Below, piece by piece: positions 22,191 through 35,539 of a stretch of 64,000 nt of DNA. How positions within the stretch are numbered: position 1 is the first letter of the stretch; the number at the start of each line of letters is the position of its first letter. The notes beneath the pieces were generated by a model. It was not told where the DNA came from, made no database searches, and worked only from the letters and a program-made list of their open reading frames with translations. This DNA is from Atrina japonica. Its lineage: Eukaryota; Mollusca; Bivalvia; Pterioida; Pinnidae. The translations under genes and the position numbers were made by a program. The stretch is from NCBI GenBank assembly GCA_030159075.1, contig BROG01000542.1, positions 5,001-69,000 on the forward strand, in the 5' to 3' direction.

Positions 22191-23341
22191 TAAAGCAAAC
22201 AGTATGATTTGTGTACTGATGGAATGATTATATTTATGTATATAAATTACATATATCAGAGTAAATATGGGTGACAATATACAAAAATATCCTCCATTTT
22301 ATACATCCGATATATACCTGCCTAGGATATTGACGTGTATTGACACAGGTATACCTTGTCAACATCTACCTGTGCTCAAAACACATTTGCCTACATGTAC
22401 CTGTGTTTATAAAGAAACAATTCACTAAATTATCTATGTAAATAATGAGAACTTGACCATCAATTAATATGAGATGACCACAGCTTTTATGGTCACTTTA
22501 GGGCTGCCCTATTCATGTGAAAAACATAAAAATCTCTGTTTTATAGCCCAATACACAAACACCTGAGTGACAAACCTCACAGGTAATTGAGACATTCACC
22601 TATACACTATACCTCGGAAAAATCAAACAAAATAAGTCGTTCACTTAAAGATGAACACGTCTTATAACTCTCCGTCATTTATGTTGTGCTTGAACTTTAC
22701 CACACTGAACAAATACCACGCTAATTAAAATGCATTTATAAATCTCGGAGAGGGATTCAAATTTGAATCCTAATGGAATGATTGCAAAGTATCACTGAAT
22801 CATCCAAAAAAAGTAAAATCTTTTGACAGTAAATTGTTGAAATTTATATTCAATTCAGTCTAACTGAACTCTGCATGAAGTGATATAAAAACTTACTTAT
22901 ACATAAACTCAATTTGTCAAAATTTATGTAAATCACCAAAAAAAAAAAAAAGAAAAAAAAATGAATTGCACATGTTGGTACTTTGATGAATCTAAGGTGT
23001 AAAAATTTCAAATGTGAATTTCAAAAATTTATTTCAGCTTATGAGGGAATATTACTGTTGTTTGATACTACTTTTATTGAAAGATCAAGAATTACATGGA
23101 ATTTGTATTCATTTATAAGGTGTACTCAGTATAGTGTTATTCTATAAATATATAAATATTTCTGTTAAAAATTGACATTGTTAAGTCACAGCCTACAGAA
23201 ATTTACAACTAAAATTATCCATAACTTTTTAAATAGTGTGAAAATATACTAATTTCACTACTAGTACTTCTTTTTATCCCCTGAAATTTTAAGAGAAAAT
23301 AATTATGTAAATCCATAAGATTTTAGAATAAATGGACTCAC

Positions 23342-23710
23342 CTTCGTGTAAACAAGAGAAAAATAATAATCCAGTGATGTTAAAATAATCAAGAAGCGAA
23401 TCAGACACTTAGCATATGTAGAAGTTTATTATTTTTTTCTTAACGATGAATTAATCCTGCTATCACAAACTACAAATTAACTGGTCAGACTGGACTCTAT
23501 GATGTACTGGACGGTGCTAATGATCCATACACTGCATGGTCATCACCAATAACTGACCAAGAGAATTATTTAACAATTTAATAGAATCCCAGCTATTTAA
23601 GAACTCATGATTTGTAACACTGATGATTTTAGCCTGCAGTGCCTCGTAATCTGATACATGTCGATTTCAGTAGAGTTTCTAAAAATACTCCCTCCTGATT
23701 GGTTGGGATA
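23342..23710 (-). promoter_or_regulatory. Candidate minus-strand promoter and first exon
   Basis: A strong donor, AAG|gtgagt, lies at 23342/23341. About 350 bp upstream on the same strand is a CCAAT box (ACCAATCA, about 23693-23700), followed about 20 bp on by a TATA-like TATTTTTAG. No acceptor was found between, so this could be a first non-coding exon that splices to the acceptor at 16542. Entirely inferential. Confidence 0.22.
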
Positions 23711-24182
23711 AAGGGGAAAAAATATACCATTTGATAATTTTAATTAAACATGAAATTACACCGGGAAAGTCTTTAGATGATAGAAATCACTGGACAAATG
23801 ACCACTCTTGCAAATATGGCCACAGGCTGAAACAAACATGGTCAGTCACAATGGTCAGCAAATCAGTTTCTGTCAATTTCTTTAAAGATGTCAAGTTCAA
23901 ATTTTGAAATAACCCTGTGGGATTTAAGAAAATATCCTTTGGACAAGCGAGAATAAGTATAGATTAGTTAGTATTCATCCTTTTAATTCTGTCAATGTGT
24001 CAGAGAGCTGTTGACATTAGATTCTGATTAGGTTAGTGAGAAGTCACTTTAAAATCAACAAATCTTACATCACACACTTGATGATTTGAAATAAGAATAT
24101 AAATGGCCCTCTGATTAAAAGTGTTGTTCCTAATCAGGCAAATATGTCTATCTTTTCAAACATTATGCAATTTTTTTCTTAC

Positions 24183-24215
24183 CTCAGACAGAAACATGAG
24201 CTAATCCATAACTTT
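24183..24215 (-). other. Isolated minus-strand splice donor (candidate exon end)
   Basis: GAG|gtaagaaa at 24183/24182 matches the donor consensus; no matching acceptor was established. An alternative 5' UTR exon end for the protocadherin. Confidence 0.15.
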
Positions 24216-25107
24216 AGTAATATCACTAATGAAATTTACAACCCTCACAGTTTATACAAGTGACCTTTGATCCGACATGTAAAATAAATATTTTTATGAC
24301 TGACAATAGCGGCAAACATTTTAACATTTATGCTGAATCCTCCCCGCTATAAATTTTACGATAGTCGATTTAGCGTTTGGCAATTTCTTATCAATTAATC
24401 CCTGTTTCCTTATCCATCATAAACACGGAACACTTGTTCCTGTCTTATCGTAAATTGACGGAATTATAAAAATGATATATTCCAGTAATCATTTTCATTT
24501 ACCTTTAAATAAAAAAAATTGATAAAAAACCGCTGATTTCAGAAATAATCAAAAGACTGAATTAAACCAGTGATCTTGATGGATTTCCTCAAAATGAAAG
24601 TAAAAAAAAATAATTATATTTCATCCATTTATTATTTCTTTTTATATTTCAAATACATACATGTATCAATATTTTTTATATCGTCTGATCAGATTGCACC
24701 AATCAATCTTACATAAATTTCTAAAGTGTTAGGATAAAAATGTAATGTCTCCGTTTTATGTTGAAATGTTACAAAAAATAAAATAAAATAGATGTCTGGT
24801 CACCTTTCTCACTTACATGTATGCATAATTAAATGTAAATTAAATCTTGTGAAGTTATTTTTGGATACAAAGGACTGTTCAATGCTTTGTGATTCCATGA
24901 TTTTCTATTAGATGTGAAGCATAAGAATGCAAACATTTGTGCAACATAATTTACCACATGTGGGTCTGGCACCACATGTGGATCTGCCACCACCTGCAGA
25001 TCTACCACCACTGGGTGTGATAATTATGTTCTGTTTATGAGAAAAAAATTGAAGTGCTGCACTTTCATTGTACAATGCAAGTATAATTTTTTTTTAATTC
25101 AGAAATT

Positions 25108-25332
25108 AAACCTATGCAAATATTTGTTATTCAGGATATAAACATATGCAAATTTTTGTTATTCAGGATATAAACCTATGCAAATTTTTGTTATTCGGGA
25201 TATAAACCTATGCAAATTTTTGTTATTCAGGATATAAACCTATGCAAATTTTTGTTATTCCGGATATAAACCTATGCAAATTTTTGTTATTCAGGATATA
25301 AACCTATGCAAATTTTTGTTATTTGGGCTATA
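25108..25332 (+). repeat. 32-bp minisatellite, 7 units, each with an ATGCAAAT octamer
   Basis: Unit starts AAACCTATGCAAATTTTTGT. Exact 32-bp spacing puts ATGCAAAT at 25114, 25146, 25178, 25210, 25242, 25274 and 25306. ATGCAAAT is the consensus site of POU/Oct homeodomain proteins. Confidence 0.95.
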
Positions 25333-25680
25333 AACCTTTGTCAATGCAGTACATGTATTTTAAAATTTAGTAACTGTAAAACTTGAATTCATTCAGTGTA
25401 TTATTTTGTATTTAGCAGAATTTAATTTTTATACATGAACAAATACAAACAGTACTAGTAATGGAAAGACAAAAATCTTAATGCTTTAATTCGTTCATAA
25501 AAGAGTCTGAAATACCCAACCCCACCTTCTCATCTTCTTTCAATAGAGATTTATTAAAAAAGAATTCAATAGATATCCATTTTAATACAGTTGTCATTTA
25601 ACGATTGACTAGAGCCATTGAGAGTAAATACATGTATATTCTATTTTGTTAAGTCTTACAGTTTGTGCATCCTGTCAAAA

Positions 25681-25870
25681 TACAGTAAAACCTGATTTAA
25701 CGACCACCTGTACATAAAGACCACCCGGTCACAAAGACTGATTTTTGCTGTCCCCATTAGTATGTGTATTTGTGTATAAATCAACTTCTATATAAAGACC
25801 ACCTTCCTATAAAGACCAGTTTTCTTGTTTCCCACTTAAAGAGACCAAGTTTTTATCATTATTGTACACT
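25681..25870. mobile_element. Family C MITE, copy 3 (inverted)
   Basis: Starts TACAGTAAAACCTGATTTAA; carries AAAGACCACC blocks in the orientation opposite to 7002-7185. Immediately followed by a family B element. Confidence 0.75.
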
Positions 25871-25871
25871 G

Positions 25872-26232
25872 TACTGTGAAACCTATCTTGAGAGACCACT
25901 GTCGTAAAAGATAACTCGTCTGGAGAGACCAAATTCTCAAAACCACTTGGTTATCTCAATGACCCCTAAAGCCCCATTTGGACTCTCCCATTTCAAAGAA
26001 TGGTGAAGTCCACTGTCAGAATTCAGGAGTGTATGATATGAAATCAAAATTTTACAATTATTATGTGTAATTTTAACTTGTTCAGTCCTGGAAAATGAAA
26101 GTAGACCATTCTATTTATTGACTTTGGTGAATCTAAATATGACCACAGGGTCCTGTTGATAGACCAATGATCTGTCATGATAGACCCCATTTTAGTGGCA
26201 AAAAGGAGTGGTCCCTCAAGATAATTTTGATA
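25872..26232. mobile_element. Family B MITE, copy 4, split by a long family A element
   Basis: TACTGTGAAACCTATCTTGAG starts the left half; AACCACTTGGTTA breaks off at 25953, and family B text resumes near 26160 to 26232. Confidence 0.75.
25951..26160. mobile_element. Long family A element nested in family B
   Basis: Begins TTATCTCAATGACCCCTAAA; internal GTCCACTGTCAGAATTCAGG matches 12882-13097. It lies inside the family B copy above, so it inserted later. Confidence 0.75.
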
Positions 26233-28013
26233 TAGAATGCAAACTAAGTCTCATTTCCCGTAAACTTTAATTCTACTTTTTCCCAATTTTACTAAAATTG
26301 TTTATATCTAAATTGTGGAAATTTTCTGGATTAAGAAGACAAGAAATGATAAACTTGTATACATGTATTTGCACAGAGAAAGTTTAAATTGATAATATTA
26401 CCGGTAAATCATTTAACCTAGTACCTGGTATTTCGGTACCAGCTGTTCATCTTACACTAAAGTTATATTTGGCACTGTTAACACCATTTAAATTTGAAAA
26501 TTTTCTTAAGCTAAGATAGTCATTTTTTTACAGTGGTTACTCTTAGACGGATTTCGGCTATACCTTTAGAGATATTATTTGGCCTTGTATGATACCACTT
26601 TATCTTTAGAAAATACACATACTTTTCAATTTGGAGCTCAACTGATGAAGTCTAATTGACAGAAACGATATCGTCTTGAGCATTACAACTATGGTATTAT
26701 GTCTATAATATTTTTAACAAGATTTAGTCTAAACACATACATGAACCTCGTTTTTTGACAAAAACATTAATTACAACAATATTCTGTACTGATTAACAGG
26801 ATATATTTGAAATGTGACAACTAGAAATATTTATATCATCAATGTCAAGCACAGGTGTTTTATAACGACCTGATAATTAATAGAACAAAATTACTACAAA
26901 AAATAAAGCTGAAAAATACAAATGTATTACCTATATCTTGTTAGTGTCCTGTACAACTCTGTTTAGCTTATATCTGATGAAAGTCAAACTACACTCTAAA
27001 AGTTTATATTTTTCCTTTCTAATAAGAACTTGAGTAAATTAGTTTTATTGACATTTCGCACCATTTCTTTAAAATCAGGTGAAGAAGCTGTTTACTCGGA
27101 CAGTTCTGTAGATATAGCTCTAGGCAATAATCCACTTTCAGAATTTTCCACCAGACATCAGTTCCACAGAAAACCGTGAAATTTTTCACAAGATCACAAA
27201 TTAATTAGTCCCTCATAAGCCTCTAATTACAATAGTCAATGACACAACAAATTAAGTCACACGGTCAGTTCAAAAGGTCGAAAAACAAACACAAATTATT
27301 TTTTACCACTTCACATCATTACTACGAAATCCAATACAGGTAATGAAGATCAAGCTTACATAAATGAGATGAATTTCTCTTTGATTAAAGACTCCCGAAT
27401 AATCTCCGTAAACAATTACTCCAGTTTTTCTTGGATAATACTTTTGTTAAAAAAAAAGAAAATATGATGCTTATTGAACAGATTAGTACATCTATACATC
27501 TGAGAAGGGACTTCCCATAATAAGATAAAATTATGTTGATCTACCTGCGAAAAACTTGACCAAGAACTGTCTTTGATGTTAAATTGTGTGTTCAGGTAAA
27601 CTTAAAGTTAATCCTTTACGTTTTGTAAACAGTCAGTCAAACTTGTAAACAGAAATTTCATGAATTGGACAAACTTCTAAACAGAATTTTCATGGCACTA
27701 TCAACAATCGAGTGTGAATTGGTAGACTGAATAGAGAGCATAGGGATAAGATTAAAATCCTCAAAGGTTTGATTAGCATAAATCAGATTAGTTGCTGATA
27801 TACTTATATACATGTTGATGTTCTTTTTATATTAAAAAATCAAGATCATATGAGTATATGACTGTTAATCTATCACCATCAACTAATGATTATTGCAGAT
27901 TTTGGTTTTTTGAATATGCTTTTGACCAAAGTTTTTAAGATATTAAGATTTTTCTTCTGTTTTTCAAGTGAAAAAAAGCCAGTAATAAAATCTGTAGTCC
28001 TAACCTAAAGAAT

Positions 28014-28016
<3 letters not shown>
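26233..28016. other. Gene-free stretch
   Basis: AT-rich single-copy sequence; no exon or repeat recognised. Confidence 0.4.

Positions 28017-28051
<35 letters not shown>
28017..28051. repeat. Poly-A tract
   Basis: About 35 A residues. Confidence 0.95.
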
Positions 28052-28055
<4 letters not shown>

Positions 28056-30430
28056 GGGAAAGATGCAGTTAGATGTAGTTATAACCCTTTACAAAGATTT
28101 TTCAAAAATCTTACTTCTGGTTCTTCCTAAAAAAATTTCCACACCCATTACCTATATAAAATAAATAAAAAGAATGTTTTTTATCAATAGAAGATATATT
28201 TTCTCGGCAGTTACCTCCCTTTAAGGAAAAAAATATTCACATGTACATTGTATTTTTGTTTTATCGTCTTCATTTTTTCACTTTGACAGTAATGCCTAAA
28301 CTGAGTCCTGTAAATCATGATAGATGTTGAAACTGACCATTGTCCAGCTGTCCATCATAGTGGACAGTGATCATTGTTTGTGCTGTGTCCTAATCAGCTT
28401 CATTAATGCACTGTAATTTACAAATTTTGAGTCAAATTATCAGTGATAATCAAGATATGATTGAGTTCTGTATTGATTTCGGCATTACACATTTTTCATT
28501 TCGGACTGACAACTGACAGTAAATAGATTTGCAGTTGTACAGAATCACCCATTCTTTTCTTCAAACACAATGGTATACCAAGATAAATATCATATCAAAT
28601 GCCTAATGACCCCTACTACATGTATATAAATTAGCCGTAGAACTGCAAACTCGGAAATTTTGTTTTTCCGTCTACTGACTTAATTTGCTGGAAAATCAAC
28701 CTAAAAAACCGAAATATTTCATTTTGATATTGCATCATACAGCACGTCCTTGGCAAGTTGCTGCTAGAAAGACAATACCTAGATGTAATAAAGTCGATCC
28801 TGACGGTTTTTAATTAAGAGATGATGTTAACTTGATGCAAGTGACAGGCTAATACAGATAAAATCGGCAAGCTATTATCATATTGCGTAACACAGCAAGG
28901 TGCCTTTGACATTGAGGCTTAGAAACTTAACTCTCTCCTGTAAGCCCATAATGTTCGGGGTTTATGCGTATGTGTGCATATTACGACAAACTATCATTGA
29001 TGTTTTCCTGTGATATCGAGACTCTCTAACTTTATTGCTAATGACAATATTGTATTTCCCAACATATACCAACAAGATAAGAATGATGTAAAAAATGAAA
29101 TTAACGATGAATAAAAGAGTGAGGATTAGTTTCCATGTTTTGTGTAATAGAGAGATCTACAACACCTATCTCGGTACAAAAACCACTGACATTCGAAACG
29201 TTGATGTCTTTATGGAAAGAACCCTAGTGATATGGTGTTTCGATTTGTATGAAAAGTGCTTATATGGGATGAAATATACACCACTTCTTCAAATAAAATG
29301 ATAACTGATCTCTTCTTGATCTGATTTTGTTTTTACTTTTTAATATTCGGTGGGGTAGGTGACCTAATTATAGTCTATAAATATTCTTTCCAAAGTGAAA
29401 GTTAATTTCTGTTGGAGCTTGAGCCTAGAGATTGTAAAAAATTACAAAATAGTTAGGAGGAAAGAATGTTTTACTGTTTTATTTGGGGGGGATAAGGGGA
29501 AAGAAGAATATTATGAAAAATATGATTATTGGAATATTTCAGTTTATATTATTTCATCTTTTAATAATTATAACTCAAATAATGAGATTTTCCATGATCA
29601 TATGTTTAGAGCATCCTGCTTTAAACTTTAACACTTTTTCCCTTCAAGACAGCACTGTTTTGAGCACTGCTCAAGACAGATGGTGGTCTCTCATAGCCAG
29701 TGGTCTCTTAACACAGGTTTCACTGTATCAGCTTTTTTAATGGTATATTTAATACAAAAACTTTTTACAAAGCTATCCCTACGATTTTAACAAACACAGA
29801 AAATTTCCAAGTCATTTTCACAAAATATATAAATCTAATTTCTTCTCTGTCTATTCATCTGCAAAAAAAAAAGAAAAATAAAGAATGATGATTTTTTTTT
29901 TCACCATTTTTCCGATTCAAAACAATTTTTTTTTTAGTTTATTTGGGTTCTCCGTACTTAAATATCCGTCATACATCCTAGGTATTATCTGCTGAATTCT
30001 TTGTCAAATGAAGGATGTAAGAACTTATTTTGATGACCTACATTCCAAATTTCAGAAATGGCCTCCAGCCACCAGTTTTTGTGTAAATTTCACAAATTTA
30101 ATTATAAAGTCATTAGTGTGTGAATAATTGTTTGATAAAAAGAGATTGATTTCGCTCAAGCATGGAAGAAATCTGTCAGGATGAGTGACCGGTCTTAAGG
30201 GATGGACAGTGGCTATTTGTCATGATGAGTGATCAATATGACACCCAGTGTTTTGTTAGTTTGACCATTACTGACCACTCTAACATATTAGAGTAGCTTT
30301 ATTGATTTTAAACTGTGGATGATATTTAGTGAAAAAATAAAGCATTGTTTTATGTTTATCTGATGAAGTGGTGTTAGAAAACTAAAGGTCATCTAATGAG
30401 TGGAGAGGGAATGAGAGAGAGTTACCAAAC
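28052..30430. other. Gene-free stretch with a GC-richer patch
   Basis: 28740-28990 is less AT-rich and without repeats; it could hold a conserved non-coding element. Open frames near 29095-29740 lack coding character. A family B end is at 29640-29727. Confidence 0.35.
29640..29727. mobile_element. Family B MITE, right-end fragment
   Basis: GGTGGTCTCTCATAGCC and the end ACACAGGTTTCACTGTA; the left half is lost. Confidence 0.6.
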
Positions 30431-30479
30431 TGAAGGTCATCTCATGAAGTGAGTGGACAGGTGCTGTATGTACATATAT

Positions 30480-30656
30480 ATACATTGTAGTTTATATATA
30501 CAGCTAATGAGAGAGAAGGGGGAGAGAGAGAAAGACAGAGAAAACTGACAAGGAGGAAGGAAGAGAAAGAAAGCAAAAAAGTGAGAAAAAGAAACAAATA
30601 GATAGATAGATAAATATATAGATAGATAGATGGACGGATGGATGAATGAATACAAT

Positions 30657-30689
<33 letters not shown>

Positions 30690-30745
30690 AAGATAGATAG
30701 ATAAATAGATAGATAAATGGATACAAATATAGATAGATAGAAAGT
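30480..30745. repeat. Compound microsatellite (GA)n-(GATA)n, inverted relative of 21764
   Basis: 30522-30610 is, on the minus strand, nearly the same unique linker as 21834-21920 (both include CTTCCTCCTTGTCAGTT). The long minus-strand open frames (YLSIYLS) are artefacts. Confidence 0.85.
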
Positions 30746-31294
30746 TCGGACAATAGACATTACAGCCAGATGAACTGTTTGGTAGACAGACAATACATGT
30801 CTGTAACGAAGAAATAAAAGAGACAGATGGATAGGTGAGCAGGTGGGAGGGAAAATTACACAATTAAGTGCCAAAGGTGGTGGGAGAGCAAGGGAGATAA
30901 TTTGGATGATAACACAGAAAAATGGGCTTGTGATTAACAATGAGTATGAAGTTTTTGAAATGGATAACATCTTCGGAATGTACAATTTTGAACAAAAGAA
31001 CATGTATGAAGTTAAGTAAACAAAATATCCGAAAACAAGTTCATAGATAATATTATCTTAAAAATATCTGAAATGACAGATAACACAAAAAACACTGAAC
31101 ATTTGTTTGAAGATAGTTGTGGTAAATAAACACTGTTCAACTTTGTTGGTTTTTAGTTCATGCATATTTACAAAATATCAAACTAGATGAGAATTTAAAA
31201 ATAATGCTAGGGAAATACAATATATATCATCATCCATACGCAATATGCAAATTTTTGATAATATATAAATTAAATAAGTATATAAATGAATAAA

Positions 31295-31386
31295 TTAAAT
31301 CATTCACCCCAAAAGACACATTTGGACTGGTCAAAGTCATTGATTTCAGAAGAGTCCATTGTTTTTCAGGGGTTTAATGAATGATT
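31295..31386. mobile_element. Family A MITE, copy 6
   Basis: TTAAATCATTCACCCCAAAA at the left; core TTTGGACTGGTCAAAGTCAT; the right end has decayed. Confidence 0.75.
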
Positions 31387-31781
31387 GAATAAAAACATTA
31401 AAAAAAGACAGTGCAATTCATAAGAGATGTTAAACCCTTTCTCTGTAACATTAAAACTGGTGATTAGGAGAACAAAACCATTACCTGTCCTTTTACGTTG
31501 TCTGTTTCAATAAAATATCCATTCCGACTTCAAAAAATTAACACAGGAACTTATCATTTGCCCTCCAGAATATTGATCCGCAATTATCATGAAAGTCTAT
31601 AGCAAAATACAATAAACTCAGATTCAGATATGTTCCACCATTCAAACATTAATGTCTGTATCTATTAATTTGTTCAATAAATAGATAATAAGATAAATGA
31701 ATAAATAAATATATGGATAAATAAATGAATAAGAAGATAATTAATATTAAAATACATGTATAAAATTAAAACCAGTAAATA

Positions 31782-31957
31782 TAGTCAAACTTGTCAATTC
31801 AATAGAACAGGAAAAAGTAACCGTTATAGACAGGTGACCATTATAGAGAAGTTTATTCATTACACAAAAAAAAAAGTTAACAAAGGCCATTTTTGAGTGG
31901 CGTTTATAGGCAAGTGTCCTTTATACAGAGGTGGCCTTTAATGCAGGTTTGACTGTA
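31782..31957. mobile_element. Family C MITE, diverged copy
   Basis: TATAGACAGGTGACC, an A-run and the end GCAGGTTTGACTGTA in the family C order. Confidence 0.6.
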
Positions 31958-32968
31958 CATGTAGATAAGGTAAATGACAATTTTGGATTCACTTACATAA
32001 GTTTACCTTGACCGTTACCAAATGAATTAGTTTCTGAACATTAACCATAGGACAGAAAATCTATAGTTTTTCAATACGAGCCAATCTTATTGAGAATATA
32101 TGCTCAAATATATAAAATTCGTTATATGATCGATATATAAAATTAGAAAATAGAAGTACAATGTAGAATATGGATACTTAATAAAAGATAGAAATGATTC
32201 CAATAATGTCAGAAAGCACCCAACTGTGCAACTGTCAAAGAGTATGTATTTATAAGATCAATCGGCAAATACATTTTACAAAAAGAATATTTGAAGACGG
32301 TAAATTCAGATGTACCCAGACAACAATGAACAATAATATCTTTCTATATCTTGTACAAGAAGACTTAACTGCGGAAAAAAATTCCAATATTTTTCTTTTT
32401 TTTAAGAGATCTATTTAATACCCCCATGAAGACAACTTACAGAATTTTTTTGGTAATTAATAACTTTTATTGAATATTTGTTCTTTGGGAATTTACAATA
32501 TAAGAAGTCAGCTGTTTTGTCAACAAAGAATCTTTTGATGTCAAAGGTAATGCCAACAAACTGAACCCTCCCTCTTCATTCTAACCACGACACGAAAATA
32601 TTTACCGAAAATGTTGACTTAGCTCTGCTTATAGTAATAACAATAGTTGCAATGTTGACTTATGAATACAGGAGAAGCGAAGAGTGAATTATTGTACTAG
32701 CTCGTTGATTATCAATAAGGGTATGTCTTAGAATCGAAAATAAATGTCATTTTTATTCAGAAGTGGTAACAATATATTGCTTTTTGTAATAAATTCTGAA
32801 ATCATATTTTGAAAAATCTATACACTATTAGTGAATGCTGTATGTACTAATTTAAACCTTACCTATAAATTCATGACATAATTATTTATGTGTTCAATCA
32901 GGAATAATTAAAATAGACAGACTGTGACACTAGTATTTGACTTTTTTAAGTGTGAACTAGGAATTTTT
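31958..32968. other. Gene-free stretch
   Basis: No exon, RNA gene or repeat recognised. Confidence 0.4.
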
Positions 32969-32969
32969 T

Positions 32970-33134
32970 ACTGCAGAAGAACCTGTTTTGAGAAATCACT
33001 TTTATAAAAGACCACCTGTCTTCTAAAACTACGTTCTGGAAACCACTTGATCGGACAATCCCTTAAATAAAACCTCTTTTGAGAGATCACATTTCAGTGG
33101 TGATAGGGTGTTTCTTAAGACAGGTTCTACTGCA
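32970..33134. mobile_element. Family B MITE, copy 5
   Basis: TGCAGAAGAACCTGTTTTGAG to AAGACAGGTTCTACTGCA; internal AAACCACTTGATCGG. Confidence 0.75.
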
Positions 33135-34033
33135 CATTAAAGTTCATGTTTTGTGGCACAAGTCGCTGAAGGTGATGTGCCACATGATTAGACCATAAGG
33201 CCACTAACTCATGCCACCATATTAATAATCCTTAATAAGCTTGTGGTTGTCATGGCAATGAGCCATGACATTTGAGGTCCTGTGCTAAAATCCTTGACTC
33301 TCTGTACATTTATTATCTCCCTTTGTTGTGGACTTGAAGCAGTGAGAAATTGTGATGTTTGCAGACGGCCGGTTTTAAAATTTAAAATACACGTAAAACA
33401 TAAACTTATTTTTCATTCTTTTTTTCTGTAAGTGTTAATACAAAAAGAATTTCTATATACATATTATTTCCTTTTAATCTAGGTTAGTATACATGTATAA
33501 AACTGCACTCAATGTTTAAAAAAATATACTTAAAAGGAAAAAAAAAGAAGAACTTTCTAAATTGTTTTTCGTTTTTTCTTTTAGATCTTCAGAGACTGCT
33601 TTTGTCCCCGATAACTTAATAAACTACGATATTATTTTCACCTGATTAATTTTCTTAATAAAGAACGGAATTTAACTTTGATTTCCAATGATTGATCCCA
33701 GAGAGGGAAATCTAATTTTCTTTCTAAATATTTAATTTAAAAATCGATTGAAAATACTTTAATATAAATATTTAATGCCTACATTCTCCTTTTTATCACT
33801 AATCAGGCTTCTTTAGAATCATTCACGATTGTCATACAAGAGAAATTTGCCAAATCACTTTGTCGTATAATTCAGGTTGTTTGCGTGACTTATTAACTTG
33901 TTTGTTAAATATTACATTTTTTTTTTAAGATACCAGCTTTATAGCAGATAGGCTGAAGTATATTACATGATGCTGATGAATGTTTGCGATAAAGATATTT
34001 ACAACTTGATTTAAATGATAAAAAGCCAATCAT
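33135..34033. other. Gene-free stretch
   Basis: AT-rich; no recognisable feature apart from the tail of the open frame discussed at 34040-34205. Confidence 0.35.
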
Positions 34034-34039
34034 TTTGTA

Positions 34040-34205
34040 TTTTATGTTCCCGTCCCAGAGTGAAAGCTGCTGTAACACTTGATAAATGGTGTGAGAAAAT
34101 CTCAAGCCTGGAGCAAGCAGTCGGACATCTTCATTTAGAAACTCAACGCATTCCTTTAGCGATACATGTACATAGAGCCAAGCATAACCTGTATTCGCCT
34201 GGAAA
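34040..34205. other. GC-richer island: possible exon, gene relic or conserved element
   Basis: Less AT-rich than its surroundings. The minus strand reads open from an acceptor-like aataatttccag at about 34203 through QANTGYAWLY... and LLAPGLRFSH, and the frame continues to 33905; no donor consensus ends it. The plus strand is also open. It contains a T-box-like GGTGTGA. Not recognised. Confidence 0.2.
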
Positions 34206-34233
34206 TTATTGTAGTATAAAAAGTATATGTATT

Positions 34234-34416
34234 CACAGTGCAACCTATCTTGTAAGACGACCTGTCTTGTAAGACGACCTGTCTTGTAAGATGGTCTTCT
34301 GAGACCACATTCTGAAAACCACTTACATGTAGTTAAGTAATCCTTAAAACAAAACGTCTTGGGAGGCCACATTTCAGTGGCAGATGGGGTGGTCTCTGAA
34401 GACAGGTTCCACTCTA
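34234..34416. mobile_element. Family B MITE, copy 6, with small internal duplication
   Basis: CAGTGCAACCTATCTTG to GAAGACAGGTTCCACT. The block CTTGTAAGACGACCTGT occurs twice in a row, an early stage of the tandem growth seen at 47681-49196. Confidence 0.75.
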
Positions 34417-34504
34417 GCAGGTTCACACACATGCACACATAATGTACACATATATAATGGCACACTCACACACACTCATGCATACATACATGTACACTCA
34501 TGAA

Positions 34505-34935
<431 letters not shown>

Positions 34936-35539
34936 TATTTTTAAATGTTTATATGTTTTTATACAATCTTAGAAATATTGAATATCTAAAGTCCAGAATA
35001 TCTTCCACTGGATCAACAGTTTTCAATGCTTTTAATTTTAACCAATGAAATGTATGGAAAGACAACATGACGACTGTATTTTAAGTAAAATGTCCTGGCA
35101 TCTCAAACATCATCCTTAGCATCCATCATAGGTTTTCAATACAGACAGATAAGCAATTAATATGTATGTACTAAAAAGGAGTTGTCTCATCCATCTCGGG
35201 CATATAATCTCCGAATCTTTATTATGTTGTGTCTGACTGTGAGTGACAGATAAATTAAGATATAACATGCTAAAAAAACTACCTCATCATGATAAAAATG
35301 TCCACACTGATGATAAAAATAACAAATTTGATAGATATCTTGTCACATTATATTGTAAGAGATAATATGAGGTAATTCTGATTTACCTGTTCTAAATGTA
35401 TACAAATATCGTACATGTACATATGCATACGTAAACATTGCGTAAATGGCTGTATTCAAGTATAAACATTTCCTACTGAAAATTGAAATAATTTCATCAA
35501 CATACATTTGTAACGAGTGTGTAGTGTAATCTCCTGTTC

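Larger units (their letters stand above)
22191..25107. other. Gene-free stretch
   Basis: No coding exon. It holds the candidate promoter/first exon (23342-23710) and a lone donor at 24183. Confidence 0.45.

Noticed and set aside
30437..31003. 188-codon minus-strand open frame
   Set aside because: Dominated by a GATA microsatellite (YLSIYLS); no domain or splice support.
33905..34465. 186-codon minus-strand open frame as a gene
   Set aside because: Its first third is a family B MITE and no start, donor or recognisable domain supports it; only the island at 34040-34205 is kept as a question.
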